Part shown: positions 20,214-33,080 of the stretch, piece by piece | Layout: each line of letters opens with the position of its first letter | Numbering within the stretch: the stretch's first letter is position 1 | From: Diphasiastrum complanatum | Taxonomy: Eukaryota; Streptophyta; Lycopodiopsida; Lycopodiales; Lycopodiaceae | DNA: 64,000 nucleotides | Reading direction: 5' to 3' | Assembly (NCBI GenBank): GCA_029204225.1 | Contig: CM055113.1 | Coordinates: 9,255,364-9,319,363 of the forward strand | Notes under the pieces: generated by a model | Database searches by the model: none | What the model saw: only the letters and a program-made list of their open reading frames with translations | What the model was told of the DNA's origin: nothing | Translations under genes and position numbers: made by a program

Positions 20214-22439
20214 TGAGTAGTGTCTGCAGGAAACTGGAGCTATTCCTGGGTGCAGTAATGTTTCTGCGTTATAGTAATTCAGATGCAAGTGGTTTTCATA
20301 CAGCATTGTTGGTTGATTGCAGAACTACCATGTGTGGAATATAGATGAAAATTTGCACATCTGCATTCTGAAATTGGTGGTTTTGGCCTTCCAGCAATGT
20401 TCACTACTGCTTGCAGAGGTGGCAGTGTAAACTTTGAATTTATTCTGTACTCTTGCACAAGGGAGCCATCTCTCAAGAAGCCATTTCATATCAGCATGAA
20501 AACAGGAAACCCAGTAACTATCAAATTGCATTGCCATTCTTTCTGACACTCTTTTGGATGCCGTTGGCACGAAGAGTTTGCTTCAAAATGCAGTTGACTG
20601 GAAAGGTTGTCCAGCTTTTATCAACTTAGATATGAAGCCCTGATGCTGGCATAGGAACCTACTTGAGAGGGCTCTGATCCAAGGAACGTAAAAGTATTTG
20701 TTGATGTTTACCACTTTGTTATTTTACACCAAATAAGTGGCTAGTGACAATTTATGCTACCTCTGAGTAAGAAACTTCTGGGACTCTGTTGTGGCATTTC
20801 TTCCTTACGACCTGGAGACACTCTTAAGAATGGAAATTTTTTTGGTTTTAATTGAATCAGTAAACTGTCAAACTATTTCGTTCATGGCAATCAACGACGA
20901 TCAAAGTCGCTTGTGAGAAACAATTATCATGTTCATATGTGGTTTAGAAGGTTTTGAGTCTTATGTCTCTGTGAAGGGTCAATTTGCACGTGGTATGATG
21001 GTTGTAACTTTTTGGTGAACATGTCTGGTTACTGTCATGCTCTGGACATCTTTTGTGAATTAACATATTGGAAGTCAAGCTTTTGGAAGACTGCAACAGC
21101 CAAAACATTAGCTGGTCTGGGTTTGGTTCTTGGTACATTGTTCACTTTATCTGGTCCTTGATATTTTGAACGGATTTGGCAAATCAACAATAGAAGTTCA
21201 TATTTATGTCATATTACTCGTGTAATTAAGAGCTTTACTGGTCAAAGCTTCTGTACAACCTTGTGAGGTCAATCTAGGTATATTTTCTTGTATGTCCTAT
21301 TTTGTGTCGCCCATTGGAGTTCACCCCTTGACCTGAAGGAGAGGAAAAGAGGTTAGTTGGTTGTCTTGCTTTTAGTAAGTGGACATAAAACTGTAAAAGC
21401 AAGGCTTTTAGTCCAAAAAAAATTTATACGGTTTTCCAGTATTGAAGTCAAGGTAAAACCTTTTTTGAAGGTGTCAAAGACTTGAGATCTTTATGAGCAT
21501 CTCATATCTTTTTAGAAAAAAAATGATGTATTCACCTTTTCTTAAGGTATGCTGTATTACTCATCCTTAAAAGATATGAAATTTTACTGAATAATTCTAG
21601 GCTTTACGGATTCCATGCAACAAGTCATAGCTCCATGTGCGCGCGCATACACACACACAAAAAAAAATACATTTATTACTGTTGACAATGAACTAATGTT
21701 GAGTTGTACTTGTCACAATGGCAAATCAAAGGAGATGTCAATGACCTTGGATGACAACAAACGCAAATGAAAAGCTACTTCTTCTGTTAAAAACATTGTG
21801 TTCATGTGTATTTAGAGACGTTGCTTGGTTATGAGCATTTTTGTGAACTTGCTTTGTTTGTCGGACATTAGGTTTCATACTTAAGATGTTACTATGTTGC
21901 TACTTAAAACTTAGATTTTTGCTGAAGTTGTTGCTATGACGCTACTTCAAACCGGATTGGATAAGACTTTGGCTTCTGACTTTGTTGTTTAAGTCTTCTT
22001 CATTTTCTGGAAGAAATTTTACCTTCTCATTGTTATGTCTTGGCTGACGTTACTTTTATTAACATGGGTCATGCTTTGTTCTGGTCTGTGGCTGCTATTT
22101 TACTTCTTCTTGGCTTTTGTGCTATGATGCTTCTGCTGCCTTTGGTGTGGTGGTTTGGTCGTTTTTTTCAGTTTGATGGTGGTGGTAAAGGTTTCGGGTC
22201 AGTTGGTTGGACTTGTTGGTTGCCATTTTTTCTTAGGTCATTTGTCAAGTTTGTTTGGATGCTCCTCTGTCGTCTGTTTTGACCTTCCGTGTTGTTGAGT
22301 GTGTTTGTTTCATTGTTACTTGTTGCGAGTACCGTGCTCGTCTTGGTTGTAGTTTTTCGATTGATTGAGGGTTAATTTTTTTTATATGTGTAACTCATAG
22401 TGTAACCTTTTTGCATAATGGCTCATTTGTAAAGGCGAT

Positions 22440-22692
22440 GTGAATAGGCCTTTTGATCTTGTTGTATTTGCTTTGGAAGTTGTTGAATATTTGAAAGACT
22501 CTGGAAATAAATTTTATGTCTGTGTTGATGATCATATTGTTCAGAGTCTAAATATTGATTTATCGAATATGCCTTTGAATGTGTCTATAAATAATCTCTT
22601 AAGTGTTAACTCACATAAAGGTAGGATATTTAACAAACTTAGGCAAGAATTTAGAAATGTTTTTTTGAAAAACTACTTGATGGCCTACCTCT
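22440..22692 (+). pseudogene. Open frame, possibly gypsy protease-RT linker
   Basis: About 84 open codons. The end, KLRQEFRNVFLKNYLMAYL, resembles the LxxEFxDVFPxxLPxxLP linker before gypsy RT, and the frame stops where an LTR-like block begins at 22693. The first part (FDLVVFALEVVEYLKDSGNK) is not recognised. Weak call. Confidence 0.3.
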
Positions 22693-23268
22693 TGTGATGT
22701 GCCAAATTCAAACAATGAAAGTAACACTAGTAGCAAGAAAAGTAACTAAACATTCATGATAGCATATTCATAGGGATCTAAGAACAAGATCATCTCCATG
22801 GAATCGCATTAGAAATGAGGAAGTGATTACAAAGCATGGAGTAGAGCATGGATTCATGTGGATAGGGCACATGAGACCTAGCAAATGGTAATCCCAAGGC
22901 TCATATTCACAAAGGAGGAAGAGGAGATGGAGCTCCTAGTTCTCTTAATCGCAAATGAGCCAAAAGGTCCTTAGAATGATGTTTTTTGCCTACTTATAGA
23001 CAATGCAATAACCTAACTAAACATAACTATCTTGAGAGATAGTTAGTCCTTTTTATGTCGTATTTAGTTAGTATACATTGGGTCTTCATTGGCCTATTAT
23101 CCTTATTAAATTGGCCCTTATTGGCATATTATCCTTATTTAATTGCTTTGGAGGGCCTAAAGGGAGAAGTGCCTTGTTTTTAAGGCTAATAGCTCCTTTT
23201 GGGCATATAAAGCTTACATTGGACATTATTTACGTTGATAATCGTTGATGTACTAGAAGTACATGACA
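22693..23268 (-). repeat. Putative LTR, element oriented to the minus strand
   Basis: Ends TGTGATG...CATGACA form near-perfect inverted termini, and on the right lies CTTCTCCTACTT (23269-23280), the reverse of a polypurine tract. So this would be the 3' LTR of a minus-strand element. No second copy recognised and no pol on its right. Confidence 0.5.
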
Positions 23269-23280
23269 CTTCTCCTACTT

Positions 23281-24059
23281 AAACATTTTTGTCCTAAAAA
23301 TTGAAGACACTCGTTTGATGAACTTGAATGCTCCATTCAAGTAGTCTTGAAGAAGATGTCATGTCCAACAACTTGCTCCATAGTTGTAGATCTCGGGGTT
23401 ATTGAACCCATCTCATAGCTTTAGTCTGTAATTTGCTTTTTCATTAAGACAAAAAGATGGCCGAAGAAGAGATGGATGAAACGCCATGTTGCTTTTTGAC
23501 AACCAAATCACAATGTCCTCTTTTGTCTGCTATTGGATAATCTATCCAATTCTTTTAGGATCATATTTTAGCATTGCATCCGGCTATGCTAGTCTGAATA
23601 GTTACTTTGTTGTTCAATCCAAATGCTTTGATGATAACCATTAGCCTTGCATCTTAATTGTTAAGATCCCACATGAAGGAGTTAATGTCATGATGAATTC
23701 CCAATACATGAACCAATATGTTTCGATTGATCACCTCTCAAAATAACAAATGATATTTTGCATGAACATTGATTTCCAGTAACATCGAGTGATTGAGATT
23801 CTTGCAAAGAGTGATGATATCCCTTTCACTGAAAGTCTCTACAAAAAATCTTTTGTAGATTATATTATCATGTTCAAAAATATTGATATGTCCAAGAATT
23901 TGAACCACAAACTGAAATCTTTGATGTAATAGATCTTTAATTGTTTGTCTCATCTGATAGCTGGGATGATAGGCTTTGTACATTGAAGATCTACAGGGAG
24001 CCGTAGTGGCCAAGGATTGCAAGAAAGACTAAATGCTTCATAGGTTTGGAAGCATGTAG
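23281..24059. other. Region beside the putative LTR, no gene seen
   Basis: A minus-strand frame at 23738-24022 has no recognisable motif. The region may be decayed internal sequence of the element whose LTR ends at 23268. Confidence 0.4.
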
Positions 24060-24235
24060 ATTCATGATGATGCTAACAAAGCTATGTTCACCAAAGTCAA
24101 AGGAAAAGACAAAGCAAAGAGTACTAGCAAGGAGAAACACAAGGAAGGTGGAGATTTGGCCTCCACATCATCTTCAAGCAAGAGCAAGGACAAAGACAAA
24201 AGTAATGCCAAGTGCCCATATTGTTTAAGCAGAAT
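24060..24235 (+). pseudogene. Copia-type gag fragment with half a zinc knuckle
   Basis: HDDANKAMFTKVKGKDKAKS, then a Lys/Ser-rich stretch and NAKCPYC, the basic linker and first two Cys of a retrotransposon nucleocapsid knuckle. The sequence breaks off right after CPYC. No neighbouring pol on this strand. Confidence 0.45.
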
Positions 24236-24239
24236 TCTA

Positions 24240-27200
24240 CTTATTTGTAACAACATATTAGAATTTGTTGTTCACTCTATTGAACCATGTTCTTGGTTGG
24301 ATCCCTTGTTGGGCACTTTATAAATATGGGCACTTTATAACCAAATTTGATCTCTCTTGGAGATAGCAGCACACTCATACTTTGAAGTAGTGTGATTGAT
24401 AGCTTACAATTTTGATAGAAATATAGAAACTCTTCAAATATAATAGGCTATTTGTGATAGTTAGATCCATGAAAGATTTCCAAAATTCTAAGTGTTTCCT
24501 CTGTAATTTTTTTATAGAAGACAAGCTATGAGGTGCAAAGAAAAATTCATTTCAAAATAAGTGAAAATATCGATAACTTGCTCAAGCAAAAAAAGGAGAT
24601 TGAAAAAGAGGCATCAAATTTGATGAGAATAAGATTTTGGCAAGAAGGGCGATAAAATTCAGGTCATTTGCATAAAAGTTTTGGAATAATCGAAGGTTGG
24701 AATAAAGGGATGTCTAAATCTAAATGGGAAGAATGAGAGCACCATATTCACATCAAGAGTAGAGCCCAATCTTAGAAGAAATAACTTGACAACTAGCATA
24801 TCAAAACCTACAACTTTTAATACTTTAGGAGCAATGAGAAGTTTGATAGAATCCTTTAAAGAAGGAAGGTTGAGATAGAGGTCTTGGAAAAGAAAAACCA
24901 CCAAAGTTTCAAATAGAGTGTTGTGAATTTTGCTCAAGGAGATGAGATAAGGTTGGAAGCAAATAGAAAGCAATCCATCAACTTGAGATTTAGCTTCCAC
25001 AAGAACCTATACCATACAAAAATAATAATCTAATTGGATCCGACAAGGTAATCTCTAAAAGCTTCAAATATATGTAGTAATAAATTTTAGTGTGAAAAAT
25101 ATACTCATTGAGAATACTACACGAAAGGATGTACTAATTCAAATAAACTCAACATTCATATATATAGCAATAAGGGAGCTATTATATATAAGCCTTTTCT
25201 TCTATCATTCATTTAGAACTATCTCAACCTAAACCGCGTCATTTTATGGAAAACTCTTTTAAGCTTTTTCTTCTATCATTCATTTAGAACTATCTCACCT
25301 AGACCACTTCATTTTCTGGAAATTCATTTTCTAGTAGAATAGTAAATTAGCACTACAATCAACTTTTCAATCATTATCTAACAACTTGGTTTAATCACGA
25401 GTGGGGTAGGTAGAATTGTTCCCAACTAGAAAAAAGACTTCATCAAGACAAATAAATAATGAGAGCTAACTTAAATATTTTCATTGAAATACTTTGCAAC
25501 AAGGTTTGCTAGTGCAACAAGATTGAATCAGTTATTGGGACTGTATGACACTTCTCCATGATGCTCCAAATTTGAAATACCATCTCTCATATGTTGCTAT
25601 AGTGCCACTTTGAAATTTCATGTTACAGATTTCATCGTCTTGGAATATACACCTTGAATGTTGATTATTGAATTGCGAGATATTATTCTAGGTGATGATT
25701 TAGATGTTTTTAAATCTAGGAAAAATATGCAGCATTAGGACATCATTAGATTAGCAAATTTTTACACTATTTGTAAAGCGGTAGGTAGGAGAACCTCACA
25801 CTTGGAGATAACGACAACATCAAGACTAAGACTAGGGGTAATTTTTCAACAACTTTTTTTTTCTTAGAAATATAAATGCAATTTTAAATTAACCTTATGA
25901 CACATTTGACTTGCAATGGCCTATGGAATGAGACTACAAGAATGATCAAGTATGGTGCTTGATTATGTTGTTTTTTAGTCATCACTAGATACTTGTCTTA
26001 TCAATGTCCTACTATTTTTTGGCATAAATTTACATGTTAGAATTTTTCTTGAATAGTTTTCAAAAGATAGACATACACAAATTTGAAATGTACATTCATG
26101 AATATTCTTAGTTACCTATATAAGAGTAACAAAAATGTATGTCTCAATTAAAAAAAAAAGTTGTTTCCATGTTTAGTCATATGTATGTTCTTTTAATCAT
26201 TAAATTTCAAACCTTAGGATTTAATATAGTGCACTAGTACTCAGTTACATTGACATGACTATATACAATATTCATGTTTTGCATTCAAAGATAGACATGG
26301 CCAAAGATGAAGCATTAGCCTCCCACGTGTCACATTTTCACAAAAATCAAAACAAGCTTTAGTTTTCTTAGATACATTTAGTCTTATTTGATTCATCTAG
26401 TACTATGGATGATTTCTTGTATAAATTTTTTAACTTCTCTTAAGAATTCCCAGAATTGGGAAGGTAAAACATTTTATCATTCTTATAATTAGTAAATTTG
26501 ATCTTGAACATCTATAGGAGTATTTCTTCCAAACGTATGAAAGTTACATTTTAGAATTATCAAAAAGCATTTCATGACTTTGACATGGGTAGTATGTTAT
26601 GAGGTCCTTCATAACTTTGCTGCCTAGTTGTTGGCATTCACACATTTGATTGTGTTTGTGAGCTTATTGACTTATTCTTCAAGTCATGAGCTTGGATCCC
26701 ATAAAACTAATAAAGTGCACGATGCAATCTTTAAGTAGTATACAAAAACAAGGACACTCAAACATTTGGACATGCCTACTTTAGCTTCTACGTGAGTATA
26801 GAACATTTCAAAGTAACTCCAAGAAAATTTGAAGCCAAGGTGGAACCCACCCACAATTTCTCTTCTCAAATGGTCAATTTAGATGGAGGTAGGTAAAAAA
26901 CCAACATCTAAAGTCATACATTTCTTTGGCTTAAGATTACCAAAAGTTTTGAAAGTTTTCCAAGAATTTTACAAAAATAAGATAAGTAGTAATAATTATC
27001 TTTGGTGGCTACTTTATAGAGTATACAACAAGTTGGTGCCAACATTAACAAACTATTCAATTGTTTCAAAGGTTTCTTGAAACATTTATGGCTAGTTGAA
27101 TATATTCTAGAATTAACCTTGATTAACATTGGATCCACCTTGCCAACAATTTACTCTAGATAGTTTTTATATGTTTTGAGTGCCATAGCAAATATTGTGC

Positions 27201-27540
27201 CAAGGTTAAATCTGCAACAAATTGGAGATTAAGCACCCAAAGAGTTGTGGTGCCCTTAGTGAGGATGGGGATGGAGAAGCAATTTTATACTAGACCTCAA
27301 AGCTGCACTCAATGGAGAGTACAAATGCAATGATCACACTTATGGCAAGGATTAGAAAGATAATTTCAACAAGAATAGTGACACTTCCTTTAACCTTGGA
27401 GCAAAATGTCAGGAAGAACTATAAGTATGATGACATTGATATCTTTGTAAAGTGATGGGATGACACTCTTATCCAAGATCCCATTGTACCTTTTAATGTC
27501 TTCCAAAACATATATATATTCTACCTCATCTTATTCATAA
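24240..27540. other. AT-rich region without recognisable genes
   Basis: No convincing coding motif on either strand. A 42-base sentence-like duplication occurs at about 25196-25245 and 25262-25310 (CTTTTTCTTCTATCATTCAT ... followed by TTAGAACTATCTCA), a local direct repeat. Confidence 0.5.
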
Positions 27541-28135
27541 AGTGGCTTCTCTCGCCGAGTCTCATAAAGCAAGTCATTATGATCAAACAACCACCAACTC
27601 CCTCCACTTCTACATCTCATCACCTCTTGGAGACTACATGGCTAGGTTTATCTCCTACAAGTGGGCTAGATTCAATGTGAAATTTGTTAGTATCGAGTCA
27701 CTTGGTAAAGGCTTCTTTCTATTCAAAACCTCCTCCTCAAAAATTGTATACAATTCTTTCATCTAGCTTCTACTAATCCAAAAATAGATTGATGTTTAAA
27801 AATAAATAAACTAAAATGTGATTATTGTTATATGTACATGAAAGGAGCTAGTCTTTCCACCTTCTTATAAAAAATCCAATCTCTTGCTTATATTGCATTT
27901 TGAAGAACTATTAAAGGACCTTATCCCTCCTCAAGAAAAGAAATATTCAATAGAAAAAATAAGACATGCATGTAACTTAGCCCAAATCCAAAGAAATTAT
28001 TCCTCTACCATCTCAAACTTGCTAGTAGCTATAGTAACTAATGAGCTAGAGTATTACAAAAACAAATGGATCCCAGAACTTTTGACACTCTTGTTGAATA
28101 GCTTATGCACAATGCCAAACTCTCAAGCTTTCTAA
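27540..28135 (+). pseudogene. L1-type LINE relic: possible ORF1 (DUF4283-like)
   Basis: Frame 27542-27766 contains HFYISSPLGDYMARFISYKW, ARFNVKFVSIESLGKGFFLF, which has the layout of the DUF4283 domain found in ORF1 of plant L1 elements (WF/KW segment, then a strand-Gly-strand ending in F-F). A second frame follows at 27884-28135. The call is supported by the L1 endonuclease start on the same strand 0.5 kb downstream. Confidence 0.35.
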
Positions 28136-28326
28136 TGATTTTCTCAACAACGAAAACATCAATTTGGTGCTTGTAGATGCTACAATGTCAAACTCACTAT
28201 TGAGAAACAATTTAGCACATCTTGATTCAACAACAACTTGAGCTTTTCCAAATAACAATAGTTTTATTTGTTGTCATAAATGAATTTGAGGAAGCTACAA
28301 TTAAAGTTGAGTGGGCGGCGGGCGCG

Positions 28327-28331
<5 letters not shown>

Positions 28332-28362
<31 letters not shown>

Positions 28363-28380
28363 ACCTCCCACCCCCCCCCC
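28332..28380. repeat. Poly-C tract
   Basis: 31 consecutive C (28332-28362), then ACCTCCCA and ten more C, preceded by a GGGCGCGCGGGG block. It is strikingly GC-rich within AT-rich DNA and could be a sequencing or assembly artefact. Confidence 0.95.
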
Positions 28381-28460
28381 ACATCCACACACACAAATAA
28401 CAACACTTCAAACATTTTAAAAGCTGTTTCTGCCTAGGTCCCTCTTAGGACTTCAACTAT

Positions 28461-28801
28461 TTGATAAGCTTCAAAGGATGTGTCAAATCTCATGTTACTC
28501 TCACCCTCCAAGACACAAACTATAAAAGACTCGATCTTGACTTGAACATAGACAAAGTGATGGAAATTGCATTGGAGAAGGATATATATGTTGATGACTT
28601 TACTTGCATCAATATGTGGATATCGCTAGTTTGGGCTCCACATATGAATATTTTTGTTTTTATGAATATTTTCACTTGGAATATTTGAGACTCAATGCTT
28701 CTAATAGAAAGAAAAACAATGCCCTCACATCTTTTTTGCAAGAAACTAATGGAAAGATTGTATGCCTTGAAGTTTCTTTATTCCAAATTTCAATTACATA
28801 G
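28461..28801 (+). pseudogene. L1-type LINE relic: start of endonuclease
   Basis: Frame 28604-28801 reads YLRLNASNRKKNNALTSFLQ, ETNGKIVCLEVSLFQIS, with FTWNI in a neighbouring frame just before it. It matches the plant L1 endonuclease opening (WNxRGLNxxxKR...IxxFLxxxxPDIxCLQETK). The catalytic Glu region ICLQET is altered to VCLEVS. Not functional. Confidence 0.5.
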
Positions 28802-29916
28802 TTTCAAAGTCCTACTCAATGAACCACGTGAGAGCTCGTCACATTTTATTCTAGTAATTAGAGCATGTTAAGTTCGCTTGTTGACTTGTTAGGCCTTTGA
28901 TAGATAAGTTTGACCTCTACCTTCACCTCACACTTACATTCAGAGTCATTGGTGCCTAAACCCAAAAATAATCTTAACAAGATTTTATAAAATATTTCTC
29001 TAGTAAAGGTAATTGGTTTGTAATTGATAAACCACCCTTTCCACTACCCTCTTTTCCAAATCACAAATATATTTGGATACTTGTCCATTTTACAAAATCT
29101 TCCCCGACAACCTAAGAGAGAGCCTCTAAATTTGCACATATGGACTCTGAGAATGTAGAATGAGCATCTCCTTCCTCTTATCCTTCGATTGAAGCCAAAA
29201 GCACAAAATCCACTTGGCCAAATCATTCCTTAGTCACATTTATGCTACCTTGACCTCCATAAATGATGAAAACATATACTAGAGAGACCCATCTAGATAT
29301 TGAATGAGAATTTCTTCTTAGAGACAAATTGTAAGTCACTGATCAATGCAAGGCTAATCTATAAACTTACCCACTTTATGTGGCCAAGAGAAGCTCATCA
29401 TCCAAAGAAGACTTGAGATAGAAGGGATGGTCACCCACGACACTCCATTTTGAGAGAATTTTCTATTTTGCCTACCCTTTGGAGGCCCCCTCCTCAATCT
29501 CTATATTGCAAGTTTGAAATAGAGTTTTTTCCCAAGAAGATAGTAAAATTGGCATACTTTGCACTGATAATCACCTACAGGGAGCTCTTAAATATCTTCA
29601 TAGAGAGAGAACTCCCAATTTAGGCATAGCCATTCCCCACTTCTTTCTTGCTTATCAGCCCTAGTGAAAGAAATTGTTCATGTTACGTCCATGTCCAATA
29701 TGAGGGATTGGGAATAATTCCTAACATGGATAGCTGATCACTCCAGTGTATGTGGTTATTAGTTACGCCTTGTCATTCTGGGCTTGGCCGATAAAGTTAT
29801 TAATGGGCCCAAACCTATAATTGAAGCGCTTGCATGGTGTTTGACTATTATAATGCATGAATAGGAGGTCAATTGCTTATTCAGGTTGCATGGGGATCCT
29901 AAGAGAAATATTTGTG
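28802..29916. other. Region without recognisable genes
   Basis: No motif seen on either strand. May be decayed LINE or LTR DNA. Confidence 0.4.
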
Positions 29917-30595
29917 AAGAATTGCCAAAAATTGGCAAATCTAGCTTGATAAAAAATCATGTAGAATAGTGTAAATTGTGTACACAAGTGGGTCCCACAC
30001 ATGTGAGGCCATGATGCCACGTGTGAAACCCATCCTAATGTAGGTTAGGTCAAGTCCATAGGATTGGTCATGTCATTTTGGTAGTGATTCCTAGATTATA
30101 GGATCTACACCTAAGTTTAAGGTGAAATATTGACCAACTAGTCACCTACCAAGCATGACTCTAGGAAATAGACTAGGGTTTCATTTTAGGGCAAAAAGTC
30201 CGAGTTAACTTCCTTATTACATGCTAGAAATTCACCTAACTTCACAAAGGAAGTCGAATTTGCCATGCATTCCAAGCTCCCATAGTGAGAAGATAGAATA
30301 TTTTTGGAGATCATTAGCAATCTCAAGCTACTCCACTATGTACATCAAGTTTTTGAGATCCAAATGCAACCAAATCAATTTCTACTTGTTTCTCAGCTTG
30401 AAGGCCATACTATAGCCTATAGTACAACGTGTGGGCTCAGATTTCAATGTTGATCAATGCTTTTGATTGTTAATGCTTGTTGTTTGTCAAATTGCCAATC
30501 TAGATTAACTTTTTGATGACTAGTTTTTTGATAGATTGTTAAGCAAGCATCCAATCACTCTTGTGGATCTTTTGTAGATCCATTTATGGTCCAAG
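29917..30595 (-). repeat. Dispersed repeat R, copy 1
   Basis: About 680 bp matching 57417-58083 in the same orientation. Both begin TGAAGAATTGCCAAAAATTG and end GATCCATTTATGGTCC. On the minus strand it holds a gag-like frame, open in copy 2 but full of stops here. Confidence 0.85.
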
Positions 30596-30699
30596 AGCAG
30601 GAATATTGCGGAACAGCTCTCCCATTACAATCAGATGCTAGATGTAAAAACAGTCTAATAGAAAGCTTATGCTAATATAATCGCAGCTTTAAGTGTTCT

Positions 30700-32098
30700 A
30701 ATTGTCCAACAGGATCTTAAAAATTAATTCATACTCACAAAAACGAGAGTACAGTCCACTGAAGAGATTAGAAATGGTTTGTGTTTGTGGTATTACTGGA
30801 AATCAGATTCAATATAAAGTTTAGTTCTGAAATAGATGGAAGAGCAGTATGATATCGCGAGTTCCTCAGGCGTCAAAGGCAACCATCATCTGATCAGAAG
30901 TGAAGGAGTCGTAGACGTCCGTGTTCTGATCAGAGTGAGTAAACAAGCGTGATCAAATAACGATAGAGTGCATTCAATCACAACAAGCATTCATCTACGT
31001 TATGCACAGATAGAAAAGCATGTTGTTGTTATATTACACTGAAGCACAATAAAATAGCAATTACAACCAGAATGACAACATAACTGGGAGGCTCAAATCA
31101 TACGTCTCATGGATGGAGCATCACATAGAGTGTGTCTGGATGATCCATTTGTAGATTGCATCCATGTATCAATTACAATAAATGTTTGTCATCTAATTAG
31201 GCAAGCCGTTGTACTTGGAAGTATTGGCTTGAGATGACAACTATACATAGTCAACCCGTAGGGAATGTAGACGTGGACGATGCTGAAAATTCTCTCACTT
31301 CGCATTTGGGAAGTGGCTGGGAATGTTCTCGTTGAAAATAGACGTGTCGCTTTTTCTCTCTCTTCGGGATTTTGCAAAAAAGTTGATAGTGCCCTTAAAA
31401 AGGCGACACTATCCTTTAAAAAGTCGACGGTGCCCTTAAAACAATCTAACTCCTTTAGAATAGTTGAAAGGAAGAAGTTTAAGGCAAGTGTCACTTTTTG
31501 AAAAAAGTCGACACTGTCGGATTTCGAGAAAATGCGAAAAACTTTTGCAAAAACTTGAATTTGTGACTGTGCTAAAGTGTCGTCTTTTTGGAAAAAGTCG
31601 ACACTGTCACTTTTTGAAAAAAGCTGACACTATCGCTTTTCGGAAAAAGCCGACACTGTGTAAAAGATAGTTCATTTCTGCAGACTGTAGTGACACTTAG
31701 AGTATTTCTGCAGATTGTTGCGACACTTAGTGTATTTTTGAAGACTGTTGAAAAAGTAATGTAAATCTGCAAACTTGTTCTAAATGCTAGTTCTTGGAAG
31801 TCCTTGAAGATGGCCAAGTCTTCAATGACTTCAAGTAATTGAGCTTAACATATGAACTTGAAATTATGACAGGATTGGTTACCCTTTGCTGGAGATCAGA
31901 GCCAGAAGCCAGTTGTAGATGTTCTTCAAATAATTTGGCTATCTAAGTTGTGATTCCTGCAGGTATCAGATGAGCAGACGTAGAACCAAAGTTGGTTTCA
32001 CCTTGAACCTAGATCAACGATCAATAAACGTGCATGAAGAATCATGAAATAAAAATAGTTATTCACCAAGGGGACAAATGTGGGCTTAATTTTCAACA
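30700..32098 (-). repeat. Copia E2: 3' LTR
   Basis: LTR of the minus-strand copia whose pol lies at 32099-34950. It ends (on +) TTTCAACA at 32098 and is followed by the reversed polypurine tract GTCCCCCTTAAGG. 31280-32098 is repeated at about 42669-43461. The left limit is uncertain; a degenerate PBS-like AACACTTAAAGCTG (minus strand, about 30685-30700) and a TGTCCAAC start suggest about 30700. Within 31330-31680 are many copies of a short motif, AAAAAAG(C/T)CGACACTGTC, alternating with GTGTCGCTTTTT. Confidence 0.7.
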
Positions 32099-33080
32099 GT
32101 CCCCCTTAAGGTCACGGTTGGTGCCTTGGTATCGTCGTTAGGTTCAGCATGTTGAAGAACTTCTAATGCTTGATCCTGGGAAGCACTTTGGTGAAGATGT
32201 CTGCGACCATTTCTGTTGTGAAGCAGTATTGAAGGATCACTTGCCTTGAGAAGACGTTCTCCCAAATGAAATAATACTGGATTTCTATGTGCTGGGATTC
32301 AGTGACAGTGAAATATAGCTCAAGTTGTCACAGAATGGTGGTAGCATTTAACTGAGTGTGATGTAGGTCATGAAGCAATAACTTGATCCATACAACTTCT
32401 TTTGCAGCTTGACATGCTGCGATGTACTCTGTCTCTATCGAAAAAAGTGTAACTAATTTCCACTTCCTTGAGTTCCACGAAATCAGTCCCCGTGCCAGAT
32501 AGAAACAAATTATGGAGGTATATTTTCTGGTAGAGACTGTTCCTCCCCAATCTAAGTCGAAGTAGCCTCGTGGGATGAGTGAGTCGATAACATTTTCATC
32601 ATAACATAAAATGTGATCTAAACTTTCCCGGATATATCTCATCACTCTCTTTAATACTTTCCAATGAGAGATTTTAGGATTAGACATGAATTGACTTAAT
32701 GTGCTAAAAGTGTATGCTAAATCTGGTCTAGTACATAGCATTGCATACATCAAATATCCTATTAGTGAATGATAAGGGTACTTTGCTATTTCGAGTACTT
32801 CAGTATCAGAATCAACACAAGTAGGTTTAGTCAATACTATACTTGGATCCATTGGAGTATCAATTGGTTTGCAAGCAGACATATGAAATTTTTCTATAGA
32901 GCCTTTTAGATATGCCTATTGGCTAAGATAGGTCTTCTTCTGAATCCTATTTCTAGTAATGTGAATTCTTAGCAAAGAATGGATAGCTCCTAAATCAGTC
33001 ATGCCAAATTCCTTTGACAGATCACTCTTAGCAGTGTGCAAAAGAGAAGTGTCGTTACACAAGATAAACACATCATCTAC
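32099..33080 (-). pseudogene. Copia E2: RT C-terminus and RNase H
   Basis: Leftwards from about 33080: LYVDDVFILCND (catalytic YVDD intact), then DLSKEFGMTDLGA, SACKPIDTPMDPSIVLTKP, LIGYLMYAMLCTRPDLAYTF, LSQFMSNPKISHWKVL, GYFDLDWGGTV, LISWNSRKWKL, ETEYIAACQAAKEVVWIK. It ends near 32330 at the conserved HTQLNATTIL before the terminal CDN segment. The first RNase H Asp and the Glu of ETEYIA are visible. Several stops. Confidence 0.85.

Larger units (their letters stand above)
18573..22439. other. Long AT-rich region without recognisable genes
   Basis: Both strands were read for family motifs; none seen. It contains the 20-bp tandem repeat at 19771-19854 and a 32-bp duplication at 20151-20213. 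Short frames such as 22040-22282 (hydrophobic, Trp- and Phe-rich) are probably chance. Confidence 0.6.

Noticed and set aside
22040-22282. Open + frame with a hydrophobic, Trp-rich protein that looks like a membrane protein
   Set aside because: T/G-rich DNA gives such residues by chance; no conserved motif, no neighbours, short length.
24659-25000. Minus-strand 113-codon frame
   Set aside because: Low-complexity hydrophobic translation of AT-rich DNA, no motif.
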